NCBI RefSeq assembly: GCF_036127095.1
Contig: NZ_CP108006.1
Location: 7,059,501 to 7,123,500, forward strand
Length of the DNA stretch: 64,000 bases
From: Streptomyces sp. NBC_00335
GTDB lineage: Bacteria > Actinomycetota > Actinomycetes > Streptomycetales > Streptomycetaceae
Direction: 5' to 3'
The translations under genes were made by a program, and so were the position numbers. Under the pieces are notes generated by a model. It was given only the letters and a program-made list of their open reading frames with translations, did not search any database and was not told the DNA's origin. Below, in pieces: positions 17,278 to 24,463 of this stretch; position 1 is the stretch's first letter, and each line of letters starts with the position of its first letter.

Positions 17278-18300
17278 GTGTCTGCAATGTCGGCGGGACG
17301 GTCAGCCCTGCGGATGGGACCCGCGGAGCTGGTGCAGGCGGCGGCCATGGCGCGCCGCTTCTACCTGGAGGGGAAGTCCAAGATCCAGATCGCCGAGGAG
17401 TTCGGCGTGAGCCGCTTCAAGGTGGCCCGGGTCCTGGAGACCGCCCTGGAGCGCGACCTCGTGCGCATCGAGATCCGCGTACCGGCCGAACTGGACGCGG
17501 AGCGGTCCGACGCGCTGCGCGCCCGGTACGGGCTGCGGCACGCCGTGGTCGTCGAGTCCCCCGCCGATGCCACCGAGGACGCGCCGGACCCGGAGAACCT
17601 GGGTGCCGTAGCCGCCGATCTGCTGGGTGAGCTCGTCAACGAGGGGGATGTGCTCGGCCTCGCGTGGGGGCGGTCCACCATCCACATGGCCGCCTCCCTG
17701 CACAGGCTGCCCCCCTGCACCGTCGTCCAGCTGACGGGCGTGTACGACGCCGGTACGGCCGAGCGCGGGTCCGTGGAGGCCGTGCGCAGGGCCGCGCAGG
17801 TGTCGGGCGGAGACGCCCACCCGATCTACGCGCCGATGCTGCTGCCCGATCCGGCCACCGCGGCAGCCCTGCGCAACCAGACGGGGATCGCGCGGGCCTT
17901 CGAGTACTTCGACAAGGTGACGGTCGCCGCCGTCTCCATCGGGTCCTGGGAGCCGGGCATCTCGACCGTCCACGACATGCTGAGCGACGAGGAGCGGGCG
18001 CACTACGCCTCGCTGGGCGTGGCCGCGGAGATGTCGGCCCATCTCTTCGACGCCGAGGGGCGTCGGGTCGGGCGGGACCTCGGCGAGCGGTGCATCACCG
18101 TGGAGGCGGACCGGCTGCGCCGGATCCCCGAGGTCGTCGCCATCGCCGGCGGGCTGCGCAAGGCGTCCGCGATCGGTGCGGTTCTGCGCTCGGGGCTGGT
18201 CACCAGTCTCGTCACCGACACCGCTGTCGCGGACTACCTGCTGACCGAATCGGAGCCCGGTTTGCGGCCGGCGCTGGAGCGGGCCGACCCCGACGAGTGA
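17278..18300 (+). CDS. SorC/DeoR-type sugar-binding transcriptional regulator
   Basis: This 340-residue regulator has an N-terminal HTH (KIQIAEEFGVSRFKVARVL) and a SorC-type effector domain related to phosphosugar isomerases, with GLAWGRST and the C-terminal GGLRKASAIGAVLRSGLV. The effector is probably a phosphorylated sugar. Its position right after rpe suggests a pentose phosphate signal. GTG 17278 has AGGAG six bases upstream and is preferred over an in-frame start at 17254. Confidence 0.85.
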   Translation: MSAMSAGRSALRMGPAELVQAAAMARRFYLEGKSKIQIAEEFGVSRFKVARVLETALERDLVRIEIRVPAELDAERSDALRARYGLRHAVVVESPADATEDAPDPENLGAVAADLLGELVNEGDVLGLAWGRSTIHMAASLHRLPPCTVVQLTGVYDAGTAERGSVEAVRRAAQVSGGDAHPIYAPMLLPDPATAAALRNQTGIARAFEYFDKVTVAAVSIGSWEPGISTVHDMLSDEERAHYASLGVAAEMSAHLFDAEGRRVGRDLGERCITVEADRLRRIPEVVAIAGGLRKASAIGAVLRSGLVTSLVTDTAVADYLLTESEPGLRPALERADPDE

Positions 18301-18436
18301 TTGTTCGGATTGGTCCGATTGTCCGGACGAATGCCGGTCAAACGCGGGCGCGTGAGGTTCGCCGATGCGGATGGTGCCGTAATTGAGATCCGAACGGCGG
18401 ACCGTTGGACGGCCTGCTGGGCGCATACTGGGTGCA

Positions 18437-18661
18437 ATGACAAAGTCCGCAGTACCTCGCCGCCACCTGCCGTCCAGCCCGTTCAAGGCCCCCGTGGAAG
18501 CGCCGCTCAGGCACTTCAGCGTCGGCGACCGGGTTACTCACGATGAGCACGGCCTCGGCCGTGTCGTCGCCGTTGAGGAGGGGATCGCTGTCCTCGTTGA
18601 ATTCGGGCCTGAGGTCCGCAAGCGCATCCTGAGTCCGTACACCAAGATGGCCGCCCTCTGA
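18437..18661 (+). CDS. Small KOW/Tudor-like conserved protein
   Basis: This 74-residue protein has one compact beta-barrel-like domain, HFSVGDRVTHDEHGLGRVV, ending in RKRILSPYTKMAAL. Similar segments occur at the C-terminus of UvrD/PcrA-type helicases, where they bind RNA polymerase, so a nucleic acid or polymerase role is possible but unproven. ATG 18437 has no clear Shine-Dalgarno; a CATACT motif lies nine bases upstream, so a leaderless transcript is possible. Confidence 0.7.
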   Translation: MTKSAVPRRHLPSSPFKAPVEAPLRHFSVGDRVTHDEHGLGRVVAVEEGIAVLVEFGPEVRKRILSPYTKMAAL

Positions 18662-18710
18662 ATCCACGGCGCGATTCGCGGGCGAATCGGATATTTGGCA
18701 CGATCGGTGC

Positions 18711-19196
18711 ATGATCTTTCGGAACGTGCCCCGATCGTTGCTGCGTGTGCTGGGGGCCGTGTTCCTCTGCGCGGCGCTGGTCGGTGCGGTGGGTTGCAGC
18801 GGGAAGAAACCCGCGCCTACCGCCGCCACCAGTACGAGTGCGAGTGCCGGCTCCGGCGTTGACGTTGCCCCGAGCGGGGCGGCGAGTTCCGCTGTGCCGA
18901 CGCCCGGATGGGCGAAGGGGATGGCGACGGTACGGGCTTCGGCATTGCCGCAGCAGGCCCGGGACGTGCTGGTGCTGATCGACAAGGGCGGGCCGTACCA
19001 GTACCGGCAGGACGGGACCGTTTTCGGTAATTTCGAGAAGGTCCTGCCGCAGAAGAAGCGCGGCTACTACCACGAGTTCACCGTGAAGACGCCCGGTGAG
19101 CGGGACCGTGGGGCCCGGCGGATCGTGACCGGTGGGGGCGGGGAGTTCTTCTACACGGACGACCACTACGACACCTTCAAGGCGGTTCTCCGATGA
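18711..19196 (+). CDS. Barnase-like (N1/T1 family) ribonuclease with lipoprotein-type signal
   Basis: This 161-residue protein is a probable exported guanyl-specific RNase. A hydrophobic N-terminus ends in VGAVGC, a plausible lipobox, followed by a Ser/Ala/Thr-rich linker to about residue 65. The catalytic domain has the barnase triad in order: Glu in YHEFTV, Arg in RRIVTG, His in DDHYDTF. The stop overlaps the barstar gene (ATGA), giving tight coupling of nuclease and inhibitor. Most Streptomyces relatives are freely secreted, so membrane anchoring would be unusual. Confidence 0.85.
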   Translation: MIFRNVPRSLLRVLGAVFLCAALVGAVGCSGKKPAPTAATSTSASAGSGVDVAPSGAASSAVPTPGWAKGMATVRASALPQQARDVLVLIDKGGPYQYRQDGTVFGNFEKVLPQKKRGYYHEFTVKTPGERDRGARRIVTGGGGEFFYTDDHYDTFKAVLR

Positions 19197-19642
19197 CCTT
19201 GGACCCGCGGCCCGTGGCCCCCGCGCTCGAAGCGGCCGAGGCCGCCGGCTGGGCGACCGTACGGCTGGATCTGGACGGCGTACGGAGCAAGGCGGAGCTG
19301 ATGCGGCGCTGTGGGGGCGCGCTGGGGGTTCCCGAGTACTTCGGGGCCAACTGGGACGCGCTGGCCGATGCGCTGCGGGATCTTTCGTGGTTGCCGGCTG
19401 CGCCGGGGCGGCTCGTGGTGGTGACCTCCTGGCGGGGGTACGCGGATGCGAGGCCCGGGGACTGGGAGACGTTGCGGGAGATCCTGGAGGAGGCCGTCGA
19501 TTTCTGGCGGGCGGATGCCCAGGGGGACGGCGGGGGCGAGGGCGGCGGGCCGGTGTTGACGGTGCTGCTCGCCGACTCCGGCCCGGGGCCGGCTGCCGGG
19601 GCTCCGCCCCGGACCCCGCGCCTCAAGCGCCGGCGGGGCTGA
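19193..19642 (+). CDS. Barstar-family RNase inhibitor
   Basis: This 149-residue protein is the likely intracellular inhibitor of the preceding RNase. The barstar core is clear: VRLDLDGVRSKAELMRRC, then FGANWDALADALRDLSW (the barnase-contacting helix and Asp residues), then VVVTSWRGYA. The last 14 residues (GAPPRTPRLKRRRG) are translated from a copy of the dispersed intergenic repeat that begins near 19596, so the native stop has probably been lost or displaced. The domain itself ends around residue 125. Confidence 0.88.
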   Translation: MTLDPRPVAPALEAAEAAGWATVRLDLDGVRSKAELMRRCGGALGVPEYFGANWDALADALRDLSWLPAAPGRLVVVTSWRGYADARPGDWETLREILEEAVDFWRADAQGDGGGEGGGPVLTVLLADSGPGPAAGAPPRTPRLKRRRG

Positions 19643-19697
19643 ATTTGCTCCGCGCCTCAAGCTGCGGCGGGGCTGGATCTGTCCCGGCGGGGCTGGG
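19596..19697. repeat. Dispersed hairpin repeat, copy 3, overlapping the barstar 3' end
   Basis: The GGGGCTCCGCCCCGGACCCC block and the CCTCAAGCGCCGGCGGGGCTG block match copy 1 near 2460-2510. Partial reiterations of the GCGGCGGGGCTGGATCTG type follow up to 19697. The first 47 bases are inside the barstar reading frame. Confidence 0.7.
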
Positions 19698-19740
19698 ATG
19701 AGCGTGCAGGGCCGGGATGGATCCGCGGGACCGGATAGGC

Positions 19741-19768
19741 CCGGCGGAGCCCAGGGACTCCGCCGGGT
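19741..19768. terminator. Terminator between barstar and globin genes
   Basis: A perfect 10-base-pair stem (19741-19750 with 19759-19768) closes an eight-base loop. It lies between two convergent transcription units and is just 15 bases from the globin stop. Confidence 0.75.
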
Positions 19769-19782
19769 CGGGATTCCTGGAG

Positions 19783-20274
19783 TCAGGACTTCGGGATCCA
19801 GGGCGGGGTTTGGCCCCAGGACCAGACCGGGATGTCGGCCGCGTCCACCGGGGGTGGGTTGGCGCCCGAGTAGATCAGGGCCATGCGGGTGCCCCATTCG
19901 ATGTAGTACGCGAAGACCGCGCGGAACTCCGGGTCCGTGGGAAGGCCCACCTCGTCCGCGGTGTCCGTCAGGAGGTCCACCCAGCGGCGCCGCTGCTGTT
20001 CGGTGATGCCGCGGCCCAGGTGCTTGGTGGCCATGTGCTGGTGGCCGCCGTGGGAGGCGGTGTACTCCTTCGGGCCGCCGAAGACCTCCGCCAGCCAGAC
20101 CGCTACGTGCTGGGGGTGCTCCGAGTCCATGCCCGCGAAGACCGGGGCCAGGATCTCGTCCTGCAGGGCTCGGGCGTAGAAGACGTCCGTGAGGCGGTTC
20201 ATCGCCTCTGCGCCGCCCATCCATGCGTAGATGGTGGGAGTGGTGGCGGGTGGGGTGTCGGGTGTGGTGCTCAT
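19783..20274 (-). CDS. Group II truncated hemoglobin
   Basis: This 163-residue protein is a heme-binding globin likely to handle oxygen or nitric oxide. MNRLTDVFYARALQDEI contains the B10 Tyr, and GHQHMATKHLGRGITEQQ covers the region of the proximal His. WVDLLTDTADEVGLP and FAYYIEWGTRMAL are typical of group II. It has short Thr/Pro-rich N-terminal and extended C-terminal tails (PVWSWGQTPPWIPKS). Its ATG overlaps the stop of the ABM gene upstream, so the two are coupled. Confidence 0.88.
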   Translation of the reverse strand: MSTTPDTPPATTPTIYAWMGGAEAMNRLTDVFYARALQDEILAPVFAGMDSEHPQHVAVWLAEVFGGPKEYTASHGGHQHMATKHLGRGITEQQRRRWVDLLTDTADEVGLPTDPEFRAVFAYYIEWGTRMALIYSGANPPPVDAADIPVWSWGQTPPWIPKS

Positions 20275-20600
20275 GACTGGGTGGAGGCCTTTCCGGGGCC
20301 GGCCACCTTTGTGACGAGGTAGTGCTGCATTTCCTCGATGGCCGTGACGTACGGGCGGATCGCGGTGAAGAACGCGGGGAAGTGCTCGCCCTTGCGGAAG
20401 CCGTTCAGGTGGGCGTCGATCGAGGTCCAGCGGATGCGCAGGATGTAGCGCTCGGGCTCTTCCTCGCAGCGGGCGAGTTCGTAGTCGATGCACTCCGGCG
20501 AGGCGGCGAGGGCCTCGGAGGCCCTGACGTACGCGTCTTCGAAAGCCGGCTGATCGTCCAATGCGATCCGGTAGCGGATGTATTCGACGGTGGTGGTCAT
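20271..20600 (-). CDS. ABM-domain (antibiotic biosynthesis monooxygenase-like) protein
   Basis: This 109-residue ferredoxin-like dimeric fold belongs to the ABM/YgiN group, which includes cofactor-free quinol monooxygenases and heme-degrading enzymes. VEYIRYRIALDDQPAFEDAY, CIDYELARCEEEPERYIL and HLNGFRKGEHFPAFF are diagnostic. It is encoded immediately before the globin and coupled by a four-base overlap, so a role in heme, O2 or quinol chemistry with the globin is reasonable but inferred. Confidence 0.8.
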   Translation of the reverse strand: MTTTVEYIRYRIALDDQPAFEDAYVRASEALAASPECIDYELARCEEEPERYILRIRWTSIDAHLNGFRKGEHFPAFFTAIRPYVTAIEEMQHYLVTKVAGPGKASTQS

Positions 20601-20691
20601 GGTGCGGGCCTCTCCCTGGGGTCGGGCGTTGATCGCCGGTGGTCCGTGTCAGGCTTGCGCGATCTTGCGGGCGCCGGGGGATCTTTCGCCG

Positions 20692-21189
20692 TTATGACCC
20701 GGACTTCTGGGAGTCGGCGAGGTCCGGGCCCTCCGCGCGGACCTGCTGGACCCGGTCCAGGGACTCGCGCAGGTCCGTCAGCCAGGTGTCGGTGTTGCGT
20801 CCGACCAGGCGGACGCACCAGGCCAGGGCGTCGGCGCGGCTGCGGGCGACGCCGCCCGCGACCAGGGTGTCGAGGACCTGGCGCTCGGGCTGGCGCAGGC
20901 GGGTCATGACGGGGACCGAGAGGTGGGTGAAGAGGGTCAGCTCCTCGCCCGACCGGGCGGCCCAGGACACCTTGCGGCGGTAGAGCTCCTCCGCGTCCCG
21001 GGCGACCTCGACGCGCTGCTCCCGGGTGCGCTCGCGGAAGGCGGCGACCGATTCGGTCTCGGGGATCGCGCCGACGACGGTGATCTCCTCCCGGTCGACC
21101 GTGACCGAGAGGATCGAGGTGTAGACGTCCACCGGCAGCCGCTCGGCGAACCAGGTGCGGAGCTGTTCGTTCTGCTCGGTTGTAATCAT
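20692..21189 (-). CDS. Conserved hypothetical protein
   Basis: This 165-residue protein is not assigned to a function. It starts with a small alpha/beta segment (LRTWFAERLPVDVYTSILSVTVDREEITVVG) and continues as charged helices, including LFTHLSVPVMTRLRQPERQV and GVARSRADALAWCVRLVG, which resembles a ribbon-helix-helix-like segment. Its start codon lies inside a perfect 8-base tandem repeat (TGTAATCA twice, 21181-21196 on the plus strand). It lies on its own between the ABM gene and the flavoprotein gene. Confidence 0.7.
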   Translation of the reverse strand: MITTEQNEQLRTWFAERLPVDVYTSILSVTVDREEITVVGAIPETESVAAFRERTREQRVEVARDAEELYRRKVSWAARSGEELTLFTHLSVPVMTRLRQPERQVLDTLVAGGVARSRADALAWCVRLVGRNTDTWLTDLRESLDRVQQVRAEGPDLADSQKSGS

Positions 21190-21249
21190 GTAATCAACGG
21201 TGCGTCCGGTGCTCTCTTGATCGCAAGGGGACCGGGCCCGTGTTCGCTC

Positions 21250-23046
21250 TCAGCCCATCGAGCGGTAGCGGTGGATCAGTGAGACCGCCATGGCTCCCTC
21301 GCCCACGCCCGAGGCGACGCGTTTGACCGAGTGGGCCCGTACGTCCCCGGCCGCGAAGACCCCGGGGACGCTGGTCTCCAGCGGGTACGGGGCGCGCTCC
21401 AGGCTCCACTCCGCCGGGAGTTCGCCGCCGTTGGCGATCAGGTCCGAGCCGGTGAGGACGAAGCCGTACTCGTCCCGCTCGACCACTCCGGCCAGCCACC
21501 CCGTGTGCGGGCGGGCGCCGATGAAGGTGAACATGAAGCGGGCCGGGATCTCCTTGTCCTCGCCGGTCTCGGAGTCGTGGAGCGTCAGGCGTTCGAGGTG
21601 GTCCTCGCCGTGCAGGCTGACGACCGTCGTGCGGACCCGCACCTCGATGTTGGGGGTGCGCTCGATCTCGTCGATGAGGTAGCGGGACATGCTGTCGTCG
21701 AGCGAGGCCGCGCGGACCAGGATGGTGACCCGGGCGGCGTACTTGGCGAAGTGCACCGCCGCCTGGCCGGCCGAGTTGGCCCCGCCCACGATGAACACGT
21801 GCTGCGAGATGCACGCCGAGCTCTCGGTGGTCGCCGCGCCGTAGTAGAGCCCGGCGCCCTCGAAGCGGTCGGCGCCGGGGGCGTCCAGGCGGTTGTACGA
21901 GACCCCGGTCGCCAGGAGCACCGTCTCGGCGCTGATCTCCGTACCGTCCGCCAGGGTCAGGATCTTCGCCGGGTCGTCACGGGTCAGGGAGGTCACCTCC
22001 ACGGGGTGCAGGATCTCGGCTCCGAAGCGGGAGGCCTGGATGGTGGCGCGGCGGGTCAGGTCGCCGCCGGAGAGGCCCGAGGGGAAGCCGAGGTAGTTCT
22101 CGATCAGGCTGGAGGTGCCGGCCTGGCCGCCCGGGGCGCGGGAGTCCACCATGAGCGTGGACAGGCCCTCGGAGGCCGAGTAGACGCCGGCCGCGAGGCC
22201 CGCCGGGCCCGCGCCGACGATGACGCACTCGTAGTGCGGACGCGAGGCGGTGGTGGCCAGCCCCAGCCGCTGGGCGAGTTGCGTGTCCGTCGGCGCGGAG
22301 AGCACCGACCCGTCGGGGAAGCGGACCAGGGGCAGCGCGGCATCGGGCTGGGCGGCGGCGATCACGGTCAGCGCCTCGGGGTCCCGCTCGACGTTGAGGA
22401 AGCGGAAGGGCTGGCCGTTGCGGGTGAAGAAGTCCCGGACGGCGTGGGTGCCGGGGGAGACCAGGTGACCCGCGACGATGATCCCGTCGTACGCCGGGCG
22501 GTAGGTGGCGAGCCAGTCGGACAGCAGGTCGTCCAGGACCGGGAAGAGCCGCTCGTGCGGCGGGTCCCAGGGCTTGAGCAGGTAGTAGTCCAGGCGGACC
22601 CGGTTGATGGCGGTGATCGCCGCGTCCGTCTCGGCGTACGCGGTGAGGAGCACGCGGCGGGCATCGGGGAACCGGCTGACGGCCTCCAGCAGGAACTCGA
22701 CCCCGGTGACGTCGGGCATCCGCTGGTCGACGAGGAAGAGCGCCGGGTCGTGGCCGCGCTCGTCGAGGGAGTCCAGGATCTTGAGGGCGTCGGCCGCCGA
22801 GGAGGCGCCGAGCACCCGGTAGCGGTCGCCGTACGCGCTGCGCAGGTCGCGGCGGACGGCGCGCAGCACCTGCGGGTCGTCGTCCACGGCCAGGATGACG
22901 GGCTTGCGGTTCTCCGCGCGCGCCGCGGCTTCCGCGGTGGCGGCGGGGGTGCTCGTGGGCGCGGTGCTCGTGGACGTGCCGCCCGTGGACGTGCTGTCCG
23001 CGGGGGTGGGGCCCGCGGCCGCGGCGCTCTCCGGGGCCGCGCTCAT
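21250..23046 (-). CDS. Fused response regulator / glutaredoxin-like / thioredoxin-reductase-like flavoprotein
   Basis: This 598-residue protein has three domains after a Ser/Thr/Pro-rich N-terminus of about 45 residues. First is a receiver with intact acidic residues (AVDDDPQ), phospho-Asp (FLVDQRMPD), Thr (LLTAYAE) and Lys (LLKPWDP). Next is a glutaredoxin-like domain (HAVRDFFTRNGQPFRF, PLVRFPDGSVL) whose CPYC site reads SPGT. Last is a thioredoxin-reductase fold with FAD (VIVGAGPAGLAAG) and NAD(P) (FIVGGANSAGQAAV) motifs, where the redox CxxC is replaced around GAATTESS. It is probably a phosphorylation-controlled flavin oxidoreductase. The UBP zinc finger gene overlaps its start by four bases. 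Confidence 0.88.
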   Translation of the reverse strand: MSAAPESAAAAGPTPADSTSTGGTSTSTAPTSTPAATAEAAARAENRKPVILAVDDDPQVLRAVRRDLRSAYGDRYRVLGASSAADALKILDSLDERGHDPALFLVDQRMPDVTGVEFLLEAVSRFPDARRVLLTAYAETDAAITAINRVRLDYYLLKPWDPPHERLFPVLDDLLSDWLATYRPAYDGIIVAGHLVSPGTHAVRDFFTRNGQPFRFLNVERDPEALTVIAAAQPDAALPLVRFPDGSVLSAPTDTQLAQRLGLATTASRPHYECVIVGAGPAGLAAGVYSASEGLSTLMVDSRAPGGQAGTSSLIENYLGFPSGLSGGDLTRRATIQASRFGAEILHPVEVTSLTRDDPAKILTLADGTEISAETVLLATGVSYNRLDAPGADRFEGAGLYYGAATTESSACISQHVFIVGGANSAGQAAVHFAKYAARVTILVRAASLDDSMSRYLIDEIERTPNIEVRVRTTVVSLHGEDHLERLTLHDSETGEDKEIPARFMFTFIGARPHTGWLAGVVERDEYGFVLTGSDLIANGGELPAEWSLERAPYPLETSVPGVFAAGDVRAHSVKRVASGVGEGAMAVSLIHRYRSMG

Positions 23047-23315
23047 GCCGGGTCCAGCATCAGCTTGTCGGCGTAGCACCAGGCCCAGTCCTCGCCGGGC
23101 TCGTGGGAGGCCGCGATGGGGTGCGCGGTGGTCCCGTAGTGCCTGGTGGCGTGACGGTTCTTCGAGGAGTCGCAGCAGCCGACGTGCCCGCAGCTCAGGC
23201 ACATCCGCAGGTGCACCCAGGCGTCACCGGAGACGAGGCACTCCTCGCAGCCCTCGGTTCCGGGTTTCACCGGACGTATCGACTCGATGTGGGTGCACAA
23301 CAGGTCCATCGTCAT
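23043..23315 (-). CDS. UBP-type zinc finger protein
   Basis: This 90-residue protein consists of a single ZnF-UBP domain. Ligands are visible in order: CTH near the start, CEECLVSGDAWVHLRMCLSCGHVGCCDSS split into paired cysteines, and the histidines in HATRHYGTTAHP. In eukaryotes this domain binds the C-terminal Gly-Gly of ubiquitin; in bacteria the ligand is unknown. ATG 23315 follows a purine-rich GAGGGACGGGG; a second ATG two codons on is possible. It is coupled to the receiver-flavoprotein, so a joint function is likely. Confidence 0.85.
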   Translation of the reverse strand: MTMDLLCTHIESIRPVKPGTEGCEECLVSGDAWVHLRMCLSCGHVGCCDSSKNRHATRHYGTTAHPIAASHEPGEDWAWCYADKLMLDPA

Positions 23316-23431
23316 CGTCCCCGTCCCTCTCTCGCGCATCCGCGCTTCGCGCCCGTGATTGCAGCGCGCCCATGATTCCGGCGCGTCCAGACCATAAGGC
23401 GGGGGCCTGGTGATGGTTCAGGGATTCGGAC

Positions 23432-23519
23432 GAAGTCAGGTAGTCCGGAAGCTACTTCATGACATCGCCGGACGACTTCCTGAGGTGCCCCCATGACCTG
23501 GCCGACTACCTCACGAAGT
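23432..23519. promoter_or_regulatory. Divergent control region with phased GAAGT/ACTTC motifs
   Basis: The 287-base space between the UBP gene and the accessory operon holds four GAAGT or ACTTC pentamers centred at 23434, 23456, 23477 and 23517. Their spacing is close to two, two and four helical turns. Two of them lie in a larger partial inverted repeat, AGGTAGTC near 23438 against GACTACCT near 23504. This suggests cooperative binding of an unidentified regulator. Confidence 0.35.
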
Positions 23520-23602
23520 CGCACACCAGCGCTTTGACGGGAACCCCCGGCGCGCCCAGTGTGGGGGACGCCAACGACAACAGGCGGCGCCTGGAGGAAT
23601 CC

Positions 23603-24427
23603 GTGAGCAGAAAGATTCTGGTCATTGTCTCCGAACACGGTTACTGGGCCGAGGAACTGATCGGCCCCGTATCGCAGTTCGACGAGCAGGGCTATGAAGT
23701 CGTATTCGCCACGCCGACCGGAAAGCGTGCCCACGCTCTCCCGCCGAGCCTCGACGCGAAGTACATCGATCCTCCGCTGGGGCGCTCGGTCACCACCGAG
23801 GAGAACGCCCGGCTGGGCCGGGAGTTCGAGCAGTCGAGCCGGCTCGACTCCCCCCTCGACATCGAAGCGTGGGCCCCCGAGCGCCCGTACACGAGCGACT
23901 CGGCCTATCTGCCCAAGCTGGAGCAGTACCACCGCGATCTGGACAAGCTCCAGGCCGACATCGCCGGTTTCGACGCGGTGCTCATCGTGGGCGGCAGCGG
24001 TCCGATCGCGGACCTCGCCAACAACGAGCGCGTGCACGCCCTGATCCTCGCCTTCAAGAACGCCGGCAAGGTCGTCGCGGCCGAGTGCTACGGCGTCGCT
24101 TGCCTGGCCTTCGCCCGGGACTGGGGCGACCGCCGCAGCATCATCTGGGGCAAGCACGTGACCGGCCACTGCAAGGAGTACGACTACAAGGACGGCACCG
24201 GATTCCTCGGTACCGATTTCAACATGGGGCCGCCGCCGTACCCGCTGGAATACATCCTGCGCGATGCGACCGGGCCGCGCGGCGCGTACCACGGGAATTT
24301 CGGCCACCCCCTTTCGGTGATCGTCGACTTCCCCTTCGTGACCGGTCGTTCGACCCCCGACTCGTATCTGACGGGGCAGAAGATCGTGGAAGTCCTGGAG
24401 AACGGCCTCACCCGGTACGGCTGGTAA
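23603..24427 (+). CDS. DJ-1/PfpI superfamily protein 1
   Basis: This 274-residue protein has the Hsp31/glyoxalase III-like layout: Glu in HGYWAEEL near residue 15, the nucleophile elbow AECYGVA with Cys near residue 162, and a long insertion before it. Relatives hydrate or dismutate reactive aldehydes such as methylglyoxal, or act as chaperones. I chose GTG 23603, which has GGAGGA five bases upstream; an in-frame ATG at 23459 would swallow the control region. It is the first gene of the large accessory operon. Confidence 0.83.
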   Translation: MSRKILVIVSEHGYWAEELIGPVSQFDEQGYEVVFATPTGKRAHALPPSLDAKYIDPPLGRSVTTEENARLGREFEQSSRLDSPLDIEAWAPERPYTSDSAYLPKLEQYHRDLDKLQADIAGFDAVLIVGGSGPIADLANNERVHALILAFKNAGKVVAAECYGVACLAFARDWGDRRSIIWGKHVTGHCKEYDYKDGTGFLGTDFNMGPPPYPLEYILRDATGPRGAYHGNFGHPLSVIVDFPFVTGRSTPDSYLTGQKIVEVLENGLTRYGW

Positions 24428-24463
24428 TTCCGGTACGGCGGTACGAAAAGGAGGGAGAGTTCG

